Source: Adineta steineri
Lineage: Eukaryota > Rotifera > Eurotatoria > Adinetida > Adinetidae
DNA length: 64,000 nucleotides
Reading direction: 5' to 3'
NCBI GenBank assembly: GCA_905250115.1
Contig: CAJNOI010000037.1
Location: forward strand, 558,001-622,000
Shown here in pieces: positions 1 to 11,767 of this stretch. The notes beneath the pieces were generated by a model. The model made no database searches and had not been told where the DNA came from. It worked only from the letters and a program-made list of their open reading frames with translations. The translations under genes and the position numbers were made by a program. The stretch's first letter is position 1; every line of letters begins with the position of its first letter.

Positions 1-3000
1 AATATGATAGGAATGTTTGTATCAACATTACCATGCCGTGTTGAAATTGATTCTCATTGGTCATTTGATGAAGTAGTTAAATATGTACAAGAAAAATGCT
101 TATCAATTCTTCAGCATTCTCATTATCCATTACAACATATTCTTAGTGATTTACATCTCACTCAATCAAATGTATCATTTCTTGAAACAATGTTTGATTT
201 CGTCACTATATCAAATGAAGGTATTGATTTATCTTTGAATGGAGTTAATCTAGAACAAGTATCGTTAAATGAGATTTATGAAATGGCTAAATTTGACTTC
301 TTATTAAGATTTGAATATAATCCATTATCAGATAATAAGAGATTATCATGTCGTTTTGTTTGTTCACGGGATCTATTTGAAAAATCAACTATTTCAAAAA
401 TAGCTCAAAGATTTCAATATATGCTTGAACAAGTGTTTCAAACACAATCAAGCAACATTCCTATGAATCATATGAATTCATCAATTAACAAAGTTTGCTT
501 TATTCTTCCTGAAGAAGCTGAAGAAATGGAATTAGTTGTGTTTCATCGATTGGAGACTATTGTAAATGAAGGTATGATTGTATGCAGCTTGTTTTACTGT
601 TTTATAAAAGTAGTAGTCAGTTAAATCAGTAATAAGAAATATGCATTAAAATGCATTGTCATTGGCGAGACTAGTCCTCTTTGACTTCTAACTAGACTAA
701 GTACTAAGTATGTGGTACGCCACTAGTTATCAGTAACAAATTGTGGAAGCTTTTGGATGTCGAAACTAAGATCGAAGTGAAAAAATAAATATTTATGCAA
801 GCGGAATCAGAATCACAGATATTTTTGTTGTTTTCACTGATTATATGTACGTGTATAGATTGTAAAATCTGTCAAACATTGGATTCGATGTTACACCTTT
901 TGTTCTGAGGGGATAATAAAATATTTTGTTTTATTCCCGTGCAAAACATGAATGCATTCTTAACATTAATACTAAGGCAATAGTCTAGTTAAGGATTCTG
1001 CTTAGTTAAAAAACCGATTAGATGAGAAGTAACTAGAGTATTGATATCAAACATCATTTGACTGTCTAGATTTTATATTATAACCCACTAAGCTTTTACT
1101 ATTCTAGCACCAGCATCATTTGCACAAGCTCGCATTTGGCATGACGAAAGGATTCGATTCGATCCTGATAAACGTCAAGTAGCAATCTATAATATGCCTT
1201 TTGTTTATCGTCTGCAACCAGACCATACACTATCGATTAAACAACTTCGTCATGCTCTTCATCTTACTCTTAACAAACATCCTGCACTTCATACATCACT
1301 TCATTTTGATATCAAAAAGAATCTACTTATGCAACGAGTTATTACTCATGAAGATAAAAATAATAACAATAATATATTTTCAATCATCGAATCTACTTAT
1401 GAAACAGATGAACAACTCAATGAGATTTTGCACGATGAGAAACGAAATCCTCATCTTTTTGATCTTGCTCAAGGTCTTGTGTTTCGGTGTCATCTTGTTT
1501 ATTATAAACAAATCTCTTCGAATCATCTTCTTTCTGACAGAGATCTACTTATTTTCAACTTTCATCATGCTTTATTTGATTTTCCATCAATGAGAGTGTT
1601 TCATCGTGATCTCAATCAAGCATATACAACAGGTCAATTATTATATGATGACAACACTACTCTGCGTTATATCGATTGTAAATATAAATACTACTTCTAC
1701 TTTTCTCTTTTCTAATACATTATCTTCTCTGATTATATAGATGCTGTTATTGAACAACAAATGTCAATGGCTGGTGCAAGTATGTTTTGGCTTGATACAC
1801 TTCATGATTGTAAACTCGATCAATCTTTACCATTACCGTTTGATCGATATCGTCTCTCAAATGAACATCGAACTGATCGTGGAACATCTATTTCTTTTGA
1901 TTTTGGTCAAGATCTTTCACATGACTTTCTTATTTATGCATCATCAAATAATATATCACTTGAACAACTTGCACTTGCCACTTATTATGTGTTTTTATTC
2001 AAGTTAACGAATGGAGAAAAAGATTTATGCATTGGAATAAATACACATGGTCGATATAGAGATGAACTTAAGTCTATCATTGGAATGTTTGTGAATGCTA
2101 TACCTTTACGATGTCGACTCGATCCTCAAGTATCATTTCATAAACTTACTAAACACGTTCGCGATATTATGATAAACTGTATTAAATATTCATATTTTCC
2201 TCTTCAACGTATTCTCAATCAACATCCAAATATATCAAATCCTGTATTTCTTGATACATCATTTGAGTTTCTATCATCTATGAGAAGAGATGAGGAGACT
2301 GAAATAATAATTGGCGATAGGCGATTTTCTTTACTACCTTATTCAATTAAGATTAGCGAAGATGAAGTAATGAGTAAATTTGATTTCATTCTTAGTTTTC
2401 AACATGATCCAAATCTAAATGAATTCTCATGTACAATCGGTGCATCACGTGGTTTATTTAATACTGAAACAATTTGTATAATTGCGCAAAGATTGCAGAC
2501 AATGTTACATCAACAATTCACATCTTTCGACTGTGTAACAAACAAATCTATATATGAATTATCATTAACATTATCAAATGAACAATATCTAATGCAATCA
2601 TTGAATCACACACAAATATCATTTTCATCTCCTCTCACTTGTATTCATCATGAATTTGTATATCAAGTAATGAAACATCCACAAAAACTAGCTGTTGAAC
2701 TAGATGAACAGTCATTGACATATTGTGAACTTTTATATTATGTTCAAGTATTATCTTTAACACTTATTAGTGAATATCATGTCATTCCAGGTGAGGTCGT
2801 GTGTCAGTGTGTTGAGCGAAGTTTGTCAATGGTAAGTCGATTAGAAGAAATAATTATTGATGAGAGTTTGAGATTGATTTTGATTAGGTGATTGGTATTA
2901 TGGCAATCGAAATGGCTGGTGGTGTTTATTGTCCATTATCACCTCGAGATCCACAACATCGTTTGTATGCACTAGTAGAGCAAACTAAAAGTCGTCTTGT

Positions 3001-5484
3001 ATTTGTTCATTGTTTAACTAAGATCAAGTTTTATCATGATATTATTTCACTTAATATTGATTTAGTATTAATTATTAATGATCTGAATACTGACATGAAT
3101 GGCAATTGTCTTTCAAATGTGGTGATGAAAGGCGACGAGATAGCCTACATTATTTTCACTAGTGGTTCAACTGGAACACCCAAAGCGGTTTGTTGATACT
3201 GAATTTCGAATCTTTGATTGATTTTTATGCTCTTTCATAGGTTCAAGTTCGACATAAGAACTTTATTGATTGTATACACTCTTTGGCTTATATAAACTCA
3301 TTGAATAAAGATGATACAGTTGTACAAATGACACGATGTTCATTTGATATTCATGTTCAAGAAATACTTGGTTCATTATTAATGGGAAGCACATTGATTT
3401 TGCTTCATCCAGGTGGAACGACTGATTTCGATTATTTGTTCGAAGTCTTAAACAACAGGCAAATCACATATCTACATACTGTACCAAGTTTACTACACAG
3501 TTTTTTCATTTTTATTGAGCAGAACAAGAAAACAAATGCTGTAAAATATCTTCGATCACTTTGTAGTATCGGTGAGTGATCAATACTAATTCTCGTCATT
3601 TCCTTACATTACGTTTGCGTTATTTTAGGTGAAGCTTTTGCTGTTCCTCTGATTGAATTGATTGTGAAAATAGGTATAACGAACTATATTGTGTGGAATT
3701 TATACGGTCCAGCTGAAACAACTATAGTTTCTACGTTCCATAGAGTAGATCTCATACCTGATGCACGAGCCGTTTCAATTGGTACACCACTTTTCAATTA
3801 TCGATGTACGATTATGAATGAATATTCACAACAAACAATCACTAATCAAGAAGGCGAATTGTTAATAGGAGGTGTCGGCATCTTTGCTGGTTATCTTGAT
3901 CGCGATGATTTAACTGCAAAAGCTCTTCTTGAAATAGATGGTGAAATATTTTATCGAACAGGTGATCTGGTTAGAATGGATAGTAATGGTCTTCTTCATT
4001 ACCAAGGAAGAAAAGATCACCAGATCAAACTACATGGACAACGAATTGAACTTGGTGAAATCGAACGATGTTTACTTACCATTACATCTATATCTACTTG
4101 TGTTGTCATGAAATGGAATGATGATTATTTAGTTGCATATGTTCAATCATCTCATATGAGTGAAGAACAACTACGTCAATATTGTCAATTTCATCTACCA
4201 CCACATATGATTCCATCCATATTCATCATACTTGATAAATTTCCTTTGAATCCAAATGGAAAAGTAGATCGAAAACAACTTCCTTCACCCGACTTTTCTT
4301 TATCAACTTTGTTATCGTCCGATAAATCTGATACTCCTCTTAATCAGTTCGAAGAACGTATACACACTATTTGGTGTCAAGTTCTTCATTGTAATGAAAA
4401 TCACATTTCTGGAACTGCCAGTTTTTTTAGTGTTGGTGGTCATTCACTTCGCTTCCTCGAACTCTATTATCGTTACCAGTCATTATTCAATTTCGATGCT
4501 CATTCACTCTCGATTGGTCTCTTTCTTCAGCAACCAACTATTCGACAACATGCACAATTACTTCAAACACTTCCATCGAATGATACGCAGACGATACGAT
4601 GGCACACACTACATATCAATCAAGGTAAAACATGTTTGAATTAAGAAACGTCCATCGAATATATAAACCCATTGATTTTTCTTGTAGACATTACGTCTTC
4701 TCCTCAGGAGGGCATCTTTCTCGATGAACAAGTTCAAGTTTCACATGAAAATGCTACCTATTCGAATTTTTGCGAGCATCCGTTTATTGTGATCAATGAA
4801 AGTTGCGATAATATTTTGTTTATTTTGCCACCGGGTGACGGTGGTGCTGAAAGCTACTTCAACAACATTGTGCCTCAGTTATCGCAATGTAAACTGGTAA
4901 TATTCAATAATTACTATCTTGATCTTCAAGCAAAAAATATGGAAAAAGGCGTCTCGTTCGAGACATTAGCTCCTGTATACATAAAGTATATAAAAGAAAT
5001 CCAACATGATGGTCCATATAACTTTTTAGGCTGGAGTTTTGGCGGCATTTTATCATTTGAAGTTTCTCGCCAATTGATTAATGCTGGCGAGAAAGTTGGT
5101 AATATTTTTATGATCGACTCATACTTTAATGTAAGCAAGGCTTTTTTTGATGCTGGCAAAATAGATAAAGTGGATATTATCGATCCAATAAACTATTCTT
5201 ATTTACCGATGATAGACAATGAACTATTTAGATTAAGTATAACCAAGAGAAATACAAATATTGTATTATTTAAAGCTAACAAGATGGATGAAAACTTTCC
5301 ATTGAACGATCAGTTAGAATTATTTTCATACTACACCAATACAACATTTAATAATCTTGACACACTAGTGAATCATGAATATATCCAGTTATTTCAAATG
5401 TATGGCGATAGTCATTTCTCCTGGTTATTTAATGAAAAGCAAATTTTCAACATGTGCAACTATGTAGTGAGTCTATTAAAATAA
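1..5484 (+). CDS. Non-ribosomal peptide synthetase, 3' part (C-C-A-T-TE), 5' partial
   Basis: This multi-exon NRPS would join amino acids on a carrier arm and release the product by thioesterase. Exons by phase: <1..571, 1108..1677, 1741..2831, 2888..3187, 3241..3571, 3629..4624, 4688..5484. Exon 1 is the C-terminal half of a condensation domain. A second condensation domain follows, with SFAQARIW and the catalytic HHALFDF (HHxxxD, 1563-1583). The adenylation domain shows FTSGSTGTPKA, NLYGPAETT, YRTGDLVR, GRKDHQIKLHGQRIELGEIE and NPNGKVDRKQL. The carrier site is VGGHS (about 4432-4446). The thioesterase has GWSFGG and a late GDSHF histidine. All visible core motifs are intact. Such genes are rare in animals, and bdelloids are known to carry horizontally acquired ones; the short introns show it is settled in a eukaryotic genome. 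The substrate cannot be read by eye. The 5' end lies outside the window. Confidence 0.93.
572..1107 (+). other. Long intron of the NRPS gene
   Basis: This 536-bp intron (GTATGA...TTCTAG) lies exactly between the two condensation domains, while the other introns of the gene are 53 to 63 bp. Splicing keeps the frame, a phase-1 G joining CA to give Ala. I see no A or T domain remnant, ORF or repeat inside it. Confidence 0.7.
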
Positions 5485-5986
5485 ACAACAAAGCGAAAAC
5501 TTATAAAAATAAAGAAAGAAAATTTTCAGTTTGTTTTACTTTTGTTTGCTATTAAATGTATTCTTTTGAAATCATCTATATATACGTTTCTTGAATAGAC
5601 AATAATCATTTTAGTTTGATTCTTCTAATTTACTTTGTTTTTTGTTAGTTGTTTTTAATTCTTATTAGAAATATAATAGATATCAATATTATCACTTGTG
5701 AAACGTTATAAACAAGATTTAATAAAAATAAAAGAAATACATGCACTGTATCACTTAATATTAAAGAACTACTGTTTACTCTGATTTAAACGTCTTCATA
5801 GTATCGTTATCTTTCTCATTACTATTAAATTTTAATTTAAAAAAGGCATATATTTTTGCACAGTATTTTATTGAGGATGCTCATTATTTTTTCCATCTCA
5901 TGTTCAGTATGTTTTGCTCAATTAAATAATATTTTCTGCGTAGTATATAATTCGAATTGTAAAATTATCAATTCTAGAAAACTCAG

Positions 5987-6037
5987 TAGGGTGTGGGTGT
6001 GGGCGTGTGTATATCTTATTCAAATCTAAACCCACAT
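5987..6037. repeat. Telomere-like foldback 1
   Basis: A G-rich GGGTGTGGGTGTGGG tract is followed about 20 nt later by AACCCACAT, G-rich arm first, as at the other loci of this type in the window. Confidence 0.7.
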
Positions 6038-6593
6038 GTTCTATTCTATCACAATTGTGAATGTTGAGAAGTCTGTGAGAACCTTAAAATCGTCAGTTTA
6101 TAGTCGAGTGAAACTCAAATGCTGTCTAGTTTTCAAAATGTTTCTCTTTAAAATGAGTGAAAAGCTCATTTTTGAAGGATGTACGTCGCTTTTTCATAAA
6201 ATAATAACGAGAAGACTCAAACTCTTTCTTTTACAGAACGCATTGGATCTTCAGCTGTATTCGCAATTGATATATACCAATAGATCGTCAATTGCTAAAC
6301 GGAATGTGCGATTCACTTGTTTTTGTACGATGACTCATTAAAAATCATAGATTTTTTTATTTTCATCCTCTTTATTTCAGTGAACTGAAATTTTCTTGTG
6401 GTAGTATTGTCAGGTAGTGGCATCTTCCACCACTACCTCTCTTGTGTTTTCTCTCACTCTTAGTCTCTCTTGATTGGTCATGCAGATCAAGTGTGTTTTT
6501 TCTATCTCTTAGTGATAATAAAGTAGAACCAGGAGTAGTTAGCTACAGTCTAATAAGTATGATCAAGGGGAAAAAAGCGGATTCTGTCTATCC

Positions 6594-6670
6594 GGGATAC
6601 AGTCACAATCCATAGGATCCGTAGGATACAATGGGAATCCATAGGATACATTGGGGATACAGAGGATACG
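6594..6670. repeat. Degenerate GGATAC/ATCCATAGG short repeat
   Basis: Five to six copies of GGATACA, alternating with AATCCATAGGAT, occur in about 77 bp. The copies have diverged. No coding potential is seen. Confidence 0.55.
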
Positions 6671-7086
6671 ATTACAATCCAAACGATATATGTGAAACTA
6701 AGGGTATAAAAGTTGATTGAATGACGAAAATATAAAATTTACACGATAGAAATCATGAGAGTAATGGTACATTACTTTTGGTGAACGTCTTCCATTGATA
6801 TTAAAGAATTCGAAGTGTTTTTTTCTTTTATTTTTTGCAGCTAATCACGTGGTCTTGTTCAAGATGATGAATTTAAATTGAAAACAACTATCAACATAGT
6901 ACAGTAACTAATTGTTCATCTTCTGGCGTATAATCTATGTATGCGCAAGATATTTCCACAGTTCGAATGATATAAGGATCATTCAAGTAATGTGTTATCA
7001 ATTTTTTGCTCATATGTAGCCCTTTTTTTTAAGAATATCATCTCACCACGTTTGTACTATATTAGTACTACAATTTTTATTGTATA

Positions 7087-7490
7087 ATGCCATCACCAAA
7101 ATTGAACATAGATATTACAGTTCTTCCTCCAAATGTGCTATCATTATATGATGAACCTTTCTATGAATTAGTTTGTGAATTAGCTGATCCTGTTGAAGCT
7201 AAATTACTTCAAGTACAAGGTGTTCGTAGTGCCTATTCATTGATGAATATCGACGATGTTTTCGATATACTAAAGTGTCAACGTAAAGCATTGGATGAAA
7301 TTCAAAAAATGCTTGTGTTTTATTGAATGATAATTTATGTATTGTTAAATCTGGATGTAAAAGTAATTTACGATACTTTACTCAATTATTTATTTTGAAA
7401 AATCAAGAACATTTGAAAAAAATTGGAGTTCGAATAAAATCAAAGCGTATATTAAATGATATTGATAATAGTGATACACCTGTATCATAA
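7087..7490 (+). pseudogene. Unrecognised ORF with a single-base frameshift
   Basis: An ATG-started frame encodes about 77 codons (MPSPKLNIDITVLPPN...) and stops at 7324-7326. The frame shifted by one base stays open without a break, through NDNLCIVKSGCKSNLRYF, to a TAA at 7488-7490. Codon use looks coding on both sides, so the simplest reading is one protein of about 134 residues with a one-base deletion near 7310. I do not recognise a family, and there is no signal peptide or membrane segment. It could be a decayed gene copy, a fragment of a larger gene or an assembly error. Confidence 0.5.
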
Positions 7491-8530
7491 TTGTCAGCAC
7501 AAAGTTCTTCTTGTTTCTTCGTCAAGATCATAAAATACAACAACAACAATAACATGCAAGTATATCAAATCGTCTGGTACAGCAGATTATCTTACTTCAA
7601 TTATAAACATTTTAAATAGTTACTATTTTCCGAAGATTTCAAAACAGAAGATACTTTTTACAAGAAAAAACTCAAAAGCAATCTGGATGTTTATTTTGTA
7701 CTATTTTTATAAGAATTGTATTGCATATGATCTGTCATATGTTCCTTATAGCAAGTAATATTTTTGAAGTTGCCTAAAATATTATTTTGTGTTTATTTTA
7801 CAAATGTACCATGTATTAGATTTAAATGCTTTCTTTTCGTAAGAAATATGTAACAGAAATTATGAATAGTATAATGAAAAGTATCTCTAATGGAAGTACC
7901 ATGGATAAATCAATCATAAATAATATAGATAAGAAGTGTTGCGATCAATTATCAGTAGTTCTAATCTATAATATGAATGCTGAAAATTGATTAATTGAAC
8001 ATGATAGTAAAATACTTCCTAAGCACTAGCAGATAAATATTGCGTACGTTAGTGGTTTATAATACATATTCATAACTCTGTATTGTGCACAGTATAGACT
8101 TATTTAATCAATTTATTTTGAGACACAATTAAATAAGAAAGATGTGAAAACAATTAATATGACGAACACACCCAATACTAAGTCTTAGTATAAAAAACAA
8201 TTGACCTGGAAAAATCTGCGAAGCCAGAGAACAAACTAAAATATTGCTTCGTTTTCATAGAATATCGATCACTTACAATTTATTTATTTAATGCAACGAA
8301 GAAAAGAATAAATTTTTAATAAATAATAAACTATTTCAGTTTAAAAACAGGATGCAGGATAGATTACATAAATACTAGATTCGTAATCTTCTATTATGAG
8401 CAACATTTTGTACTATCATATGATTCATATTGTGTTCTCTTCCAATAAGAAGTTTTCATATTTTCTAAAGTTTTATTTCTGTGATTTCTTAAAAATGAAT
8501 AGTCTTATTTTATGGCGATAAATAAAGAAA

Positions 8531-8638
8531 TGTGTGTGTGGGTGTGTGTGTGGGTGTGGGTCTAGGTGTGGGATGTGGGTATGGGTTCAGAGTAACAGGG
8601 AGTAAACACACCCACACCCACACCCACACCTACACCCT
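8531..8638. repeat. Telomere-like foldback 2 (largest)
   Basis: About 50 bp of GTGTGGGTGTGGG-type repeats (8531-8585) faces about 34 bp of CACACCCACACCC repeats (8605-8638) across a loop of about 20 nt. It is a long inverted repeat of TGTGGG units. Confidence 0.85.
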
Positions 8639-9154
8639 CAAGAAGCGGTCTTTTGTCAATTGTAGAGCTTATCACGGCGCATCTTTTGATATATTTTGTT
8701 TTTTAATAAAACCTATTAAATGATATAAAAATGAACTACAAAATTGAGCGTTCTGCAAAAACACATTTTTCACTTCATTTGTAATTTATTAATTTTTGAA
8801 GTCTAGCCAAAGGAAATAAAATCGAAACCATATGATCCGAAAGAGCAGTTAATGCTCTATCCAACTGTATCAAAATAGGAAATTTTCGATGTTGTACCTA
8901 GATACAGTAGACTACACAAAACTATTAAAAACAACGTGATCAACCTGTATTCCTAGAAAACACTAGACACACAATTTAAGTTAAAATATGACAATACAGT
9001 AATAGAAGTGATTACAGGTAAAAATTTCTTTTTAGAATTCGAAAAATGATCATTCAGATGAGAATTATTGACTGCAAGTTCGAGTGACCTAATATTTAAA
9101 AAACTAGAAAATTCTTTAAAAACTAGAATACGTGATAGCACTGCTTAATCTGCT

Positions 9155-9206
9155 TGGATGTGGGTATCTTCACTATTCACTTATATCCACACCCACACCC
9201 ACATCA
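9155..9206. repeat. Telomere-like foldback 3
   Basis: GGATGTGGGTAT (9156-9167) is followed by ATCCACACCCACACCCACAT (9184-9204), again with the G-rich arm first. Confidence 0.75.
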
Positions 9207-9442
9207 CAAAATCCCAAAAGACGTTGAGAACAGATTTTACTTGCATATGGTACTATTTTCACGTATAAGAAAAAATAAATTAGTTGAGACTGTAAAAAAA
9301 ACTCGAATTTTCTTGGTAGAAACCCATCAAAACAAATACATATTACTACATGCCTTATCGAACTTTATTTAACTACGTATTCAAAAAACGAAAAAAATCT
9401 TTTTCATTGTAACATTATTCACGTCTTATTCATTCCAATATT

Positions 9443-9800
9443 ATATATATCGTAGATAGTATTTTTATTTATTTCCACGTGTGCGCTCATTGTATGATTC
9501 ACTAGTAGAAGTGAGTATACGATAATCGTTACTAGTTGTTCTTTTGTTATATATTCATGCTTCAATGATTTTCTTTTTTATCGTTGTTAAATGTATGTGT
9601 GTAGAGAGAGTGACTCTTAATATATATCGTGTATAGTATTTTTATTTATTTCCACATGGTTGGTCACTGTACGATGTACTAGTAGAGGTCAGGATACGAT
9701 AAACGTTACTAGCTGTTCTTTGGTCATATATTCATGCTTCAATGATTTCCTTTTTTTTTTTTTGTTGTAAAATATCGGTGTATACGGTGAGCGACTCTCA
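9443..9800. repeat. Two-copy tandem duplication, 177-bp period
   Basis: The block from 9443 (TATCGTAGATAGTATTTTTA) recurs from 9620 (TATCGTGTATAGTATTTTTA). Both copies share the order TTTATTTATTTCCAC, ACTAGTAGA, GTTACTAG, ATATTCATGCTTCAATGATT and GTGACTCT or GCGACTCTC. Matching CGT positions 9451 and 9628 give the period of 177. The copies have many substitutions, so the duplication is old. Confidence 0.75.
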
Positions 9801-10446
9801 TTCTATACTTTATATGATCTCGACGAGTAACAATATAAAATAACGTGACGCTGCATCTTCATCAATAACATAGGAAATTCATATTAGTAATCAAGTAAGT
9901 TTAAGGGTGAAGACATAAACCGATGCCAACAGAATAGCAGGAAAAGAGTAAAACAAACTACTTTTTTTTAAAGAGATGCACCAATCTCTAAAGCATGATG
10001 TGAAAAATGTCAATTTTTCCTACTGAGAGAACAGCTGACTCTTAATTGTTTGCATCAGTTATGACTAGTTTTTTTGCCCTATCAGGAGTTGTGATCGAAA
10101 TTTGTGAACTGAAAAAGAAATACTAAAGAATTTACTTGAAAATCGAAATTTTCAACTTTTTTTGATCAATTCTAAGAGATTTTCAGGCGTATACGTTCAT
10201 ATAGATGATATCTGCCAATAGCTGCAGAAAGTGCATTCAAAACTGAATACAAGTAGCTTAAGAACTTATTGTAAATCCGGTAAGTCGTAAGCCTAAGTAT
10301 ACATGCATTGCAGCATCCTCATTTTTCCTATGGAGGACGTCCTATCTAAATAAATTTTTCGCTGGAGTCCTGACAAGCGCTGTGATATATGAATACATCA
10401 TGATTTTGAGTCAGCAATTCAATGAATTGATTTACCCTTACTTGCC

Positions 10447-10546
10447 NNNNNNNNNNNNNNNNNNNNNNNNNNNNNNNNNNNNNNNNNNNNNNNNNNNNNN
10501 NNNNNNNNNNNNNNNNNNNNNNNNNNNNNNNNNNNNNNNNNNNNNN
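10447..10546. other. Assembly gap (100 N)
   Basis: A run of exactly 100 N, the usual placeholder for a scaffold gap of unknown size. It interrupts the phosphate carrier gene downstream. Confidence 0.98.
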
Positions 10547-10732
10547 ATGGCAAAACCAGAATATAAAAATCAATCAATTAAACAAATTGCTCTGAAATTT
10601 GGCATTCTTAATCTTTGTACAAAAGGTCTTGGTACTCGAGTTCTAATGATTGGAACATTAACAGGTTTTCAATGGTGGATTTACGATACATTTAAAACAG
10701 CTATGGGCATGGGAACAACTGGAGGAAAATAA
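10547..10732 (+). CDS. Mitochondrial phosphate carrier, C-terminal fragment
   Basis: The 61 residues right after the gap, in frame to a TAA, are the C-terminus of a mitochondrial carrier (SLC25) of the phosphate-carrier subfamily. It imports inorganic phosphate across the inner membrane for ATP synthesis. The signature is KGLGTRVLMIGTLTGFQWW, then IYDTFK and a GTTGGK end, as in the last transmembrane helix of that family. The TTGG ending resembles plant- and fungus-type carriers more than the vertebrate SLC25A3 end as I know it. The in-frame ATG at 10547 is probably internal. The rest of the gene should lie in or before the gap, but nothing carrier-like is visible in 10250-10446. Confidence 0.8.
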   Translation: MAKPEYKNQSIKQIALKFGILNLCTKGLGTRVLMIGTLTGFQWWIYDTFKTAMGMGTTGGK

Positions 10733-11437
10733 ATTACTATTTCGATTCTTTTACAAATAAAATTAAAGGCAGTCTACAATCTCATAAGAGAAGATATTTA
10801 TTTTGCCTTGTCAGATGGATTTTTGTTTCTTTTCTAAGAGCAGTATTATATTTGTTGGATGTATTATACATCAAGATATTCTTCAACTAGATATCTTAAG
10901 AATTACATAATAAAAACTCAATAATATAGAATATTTATTAAAAAATCAACATATTTTCTATTTGACATTTACATTTTGCCACTGTTAACGAATGAACAAT
11001 TCCTAATTTGTCGAATATTTGTCAGATTTGATAAAAATCTTTGTTCATTCTAAAGACTTAAATGATCAATTAGAAAAATTCATTTTCAGTAATACATGCA
11101 GACTTTATTCGAAAGCTAGAAAGATACAAATTCATCTTCTTGATTAGATAAAAATAAATAAGTCAAAGCATTTCTTGTGAGTCTCTTTTAACGGGATATA
11201 TCACATATCACGATGATATCAATCCAAAGTTTTATTATGAAAATATAAAACAAACGGAGAAATTGATAACAGTAATAGCGATGTTGATGGACGAATGAGA
11301 AAAACCAGTGATACATTATATAAAGAATGATTACCGTAGAATATTATTCGTTACCGTTAACATTAATTGAGCAAAATGAATATAATAGAAATTAAATAAG
11401 TAACAAAAAATAATGAAAATGTTCTATTAGTGAAAGT
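10733..11437. other. Intergenic region
   Basis: AT-rich. It opens with a probable polyadenylation signal (AATAAA near 10756). I see no other feature. Confidence 0.55.
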
Positions 11438-11716
11438 TTATTCTTTACGTCCTACAGTCCATTTATGAAAACTAATTTCATTAAAAACATCTTTTGTTAA
11501 AGTATTTTCAACATAATCATGTTCATGTGAGTTATTAAAACGAATACGAATTGCATTATAATAATCTTTGTGCAATCGTCCATAGTTTATATTGTTAGGA
11601 TTTAGAAAACTTTGGATTTCTTTTAATTTCCATAGTGAATTGATATTTTGAATTAATGAATACTTTTTCTATTTTTCGTTTAATTGAATATATCGCTTTT
11701 TATTACGACGAGTAAG
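11438..11716 (-). pseudogene. C-terminal gene remnant with an in-frame stop
   Basis: On the minus strand an open frame of about 75 codons reads YSLIQNINSLWKLKEIQSFL... to ...FHKWTVGRKE and TAA (11440-11438). Codon use looks coding. Upstream the same frame continues (TRRNKKRYIQLNEK) across one TAG at about 11666 and is lost at 11717, where a telomere-like foldback begins. I do not recognise the family. A short intron around the TAG is possible but no good donor is visible. The foldback marks the end of recognisable coding sequence. Confidence 0.45.
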
Positions 11717-11718
11717 AC

Positions 11719-11767
11719 TAGGGTGTGGGTATGAATAGAGATGATACATCTATTCATACCCACACAT
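11719..11767. repeat. Telomere-like foldback 4, perfect 16-bp arms
   Basis: GTGTGGGTATGAATAG (11723-11738) and its exact reverse complement (11750-11765) enclose an 11-nt loop. Only the outer part of each arm is telomere-like; the inner GTATGAATAG is specific to this locus. Confidence 0.9.

Larger units (their letters stand above)
5485..7086. other. Intergenic region
   Basis: AT-rich sequence after the NRPS stop. It holds one telomere-like foldback (5987-6037) and a short GGATAC repeat cluster (6594-6670). An open frame at 6036-6341 has no recognisable domain or coding character and is not called. Confidence 0.6.
7491..10446. other. Intergenic region with repeats
   Basis: AT-rich, with no convincing gene. 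It contains two telomere-like foldbacks (8531-8638, 9155-9206) and a 177-bp diverged tandem duplication (9443-9800). The ORFs here are translated repeats or chance frames. Confidence 0.6.

Noticed and set aside
6036..6341. 101-codon ORF
   Set aside because: No domain, signal or coding-type codon pattern; it follows a telomere-like repeat and is probably chance.
8532..8723. 63-codon ORF rich in Val/Gly and His/Thr
   Set aside because: It is simply the translation of the telomere-like inverted repeat.
8815..8885. Minus-strand tRNA-like stretch (A-box-like CAGTTGGATAGAGCA and B-box-like GGTTTCGATTTT)
   Set aside because: The box-like motifs are spaced as in a tRNA, but I could not form a proper anticodon stem or acceptor stem. 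At most it is a decayed tRNA or tRNA-derived SINE remnant, so no gene is called.
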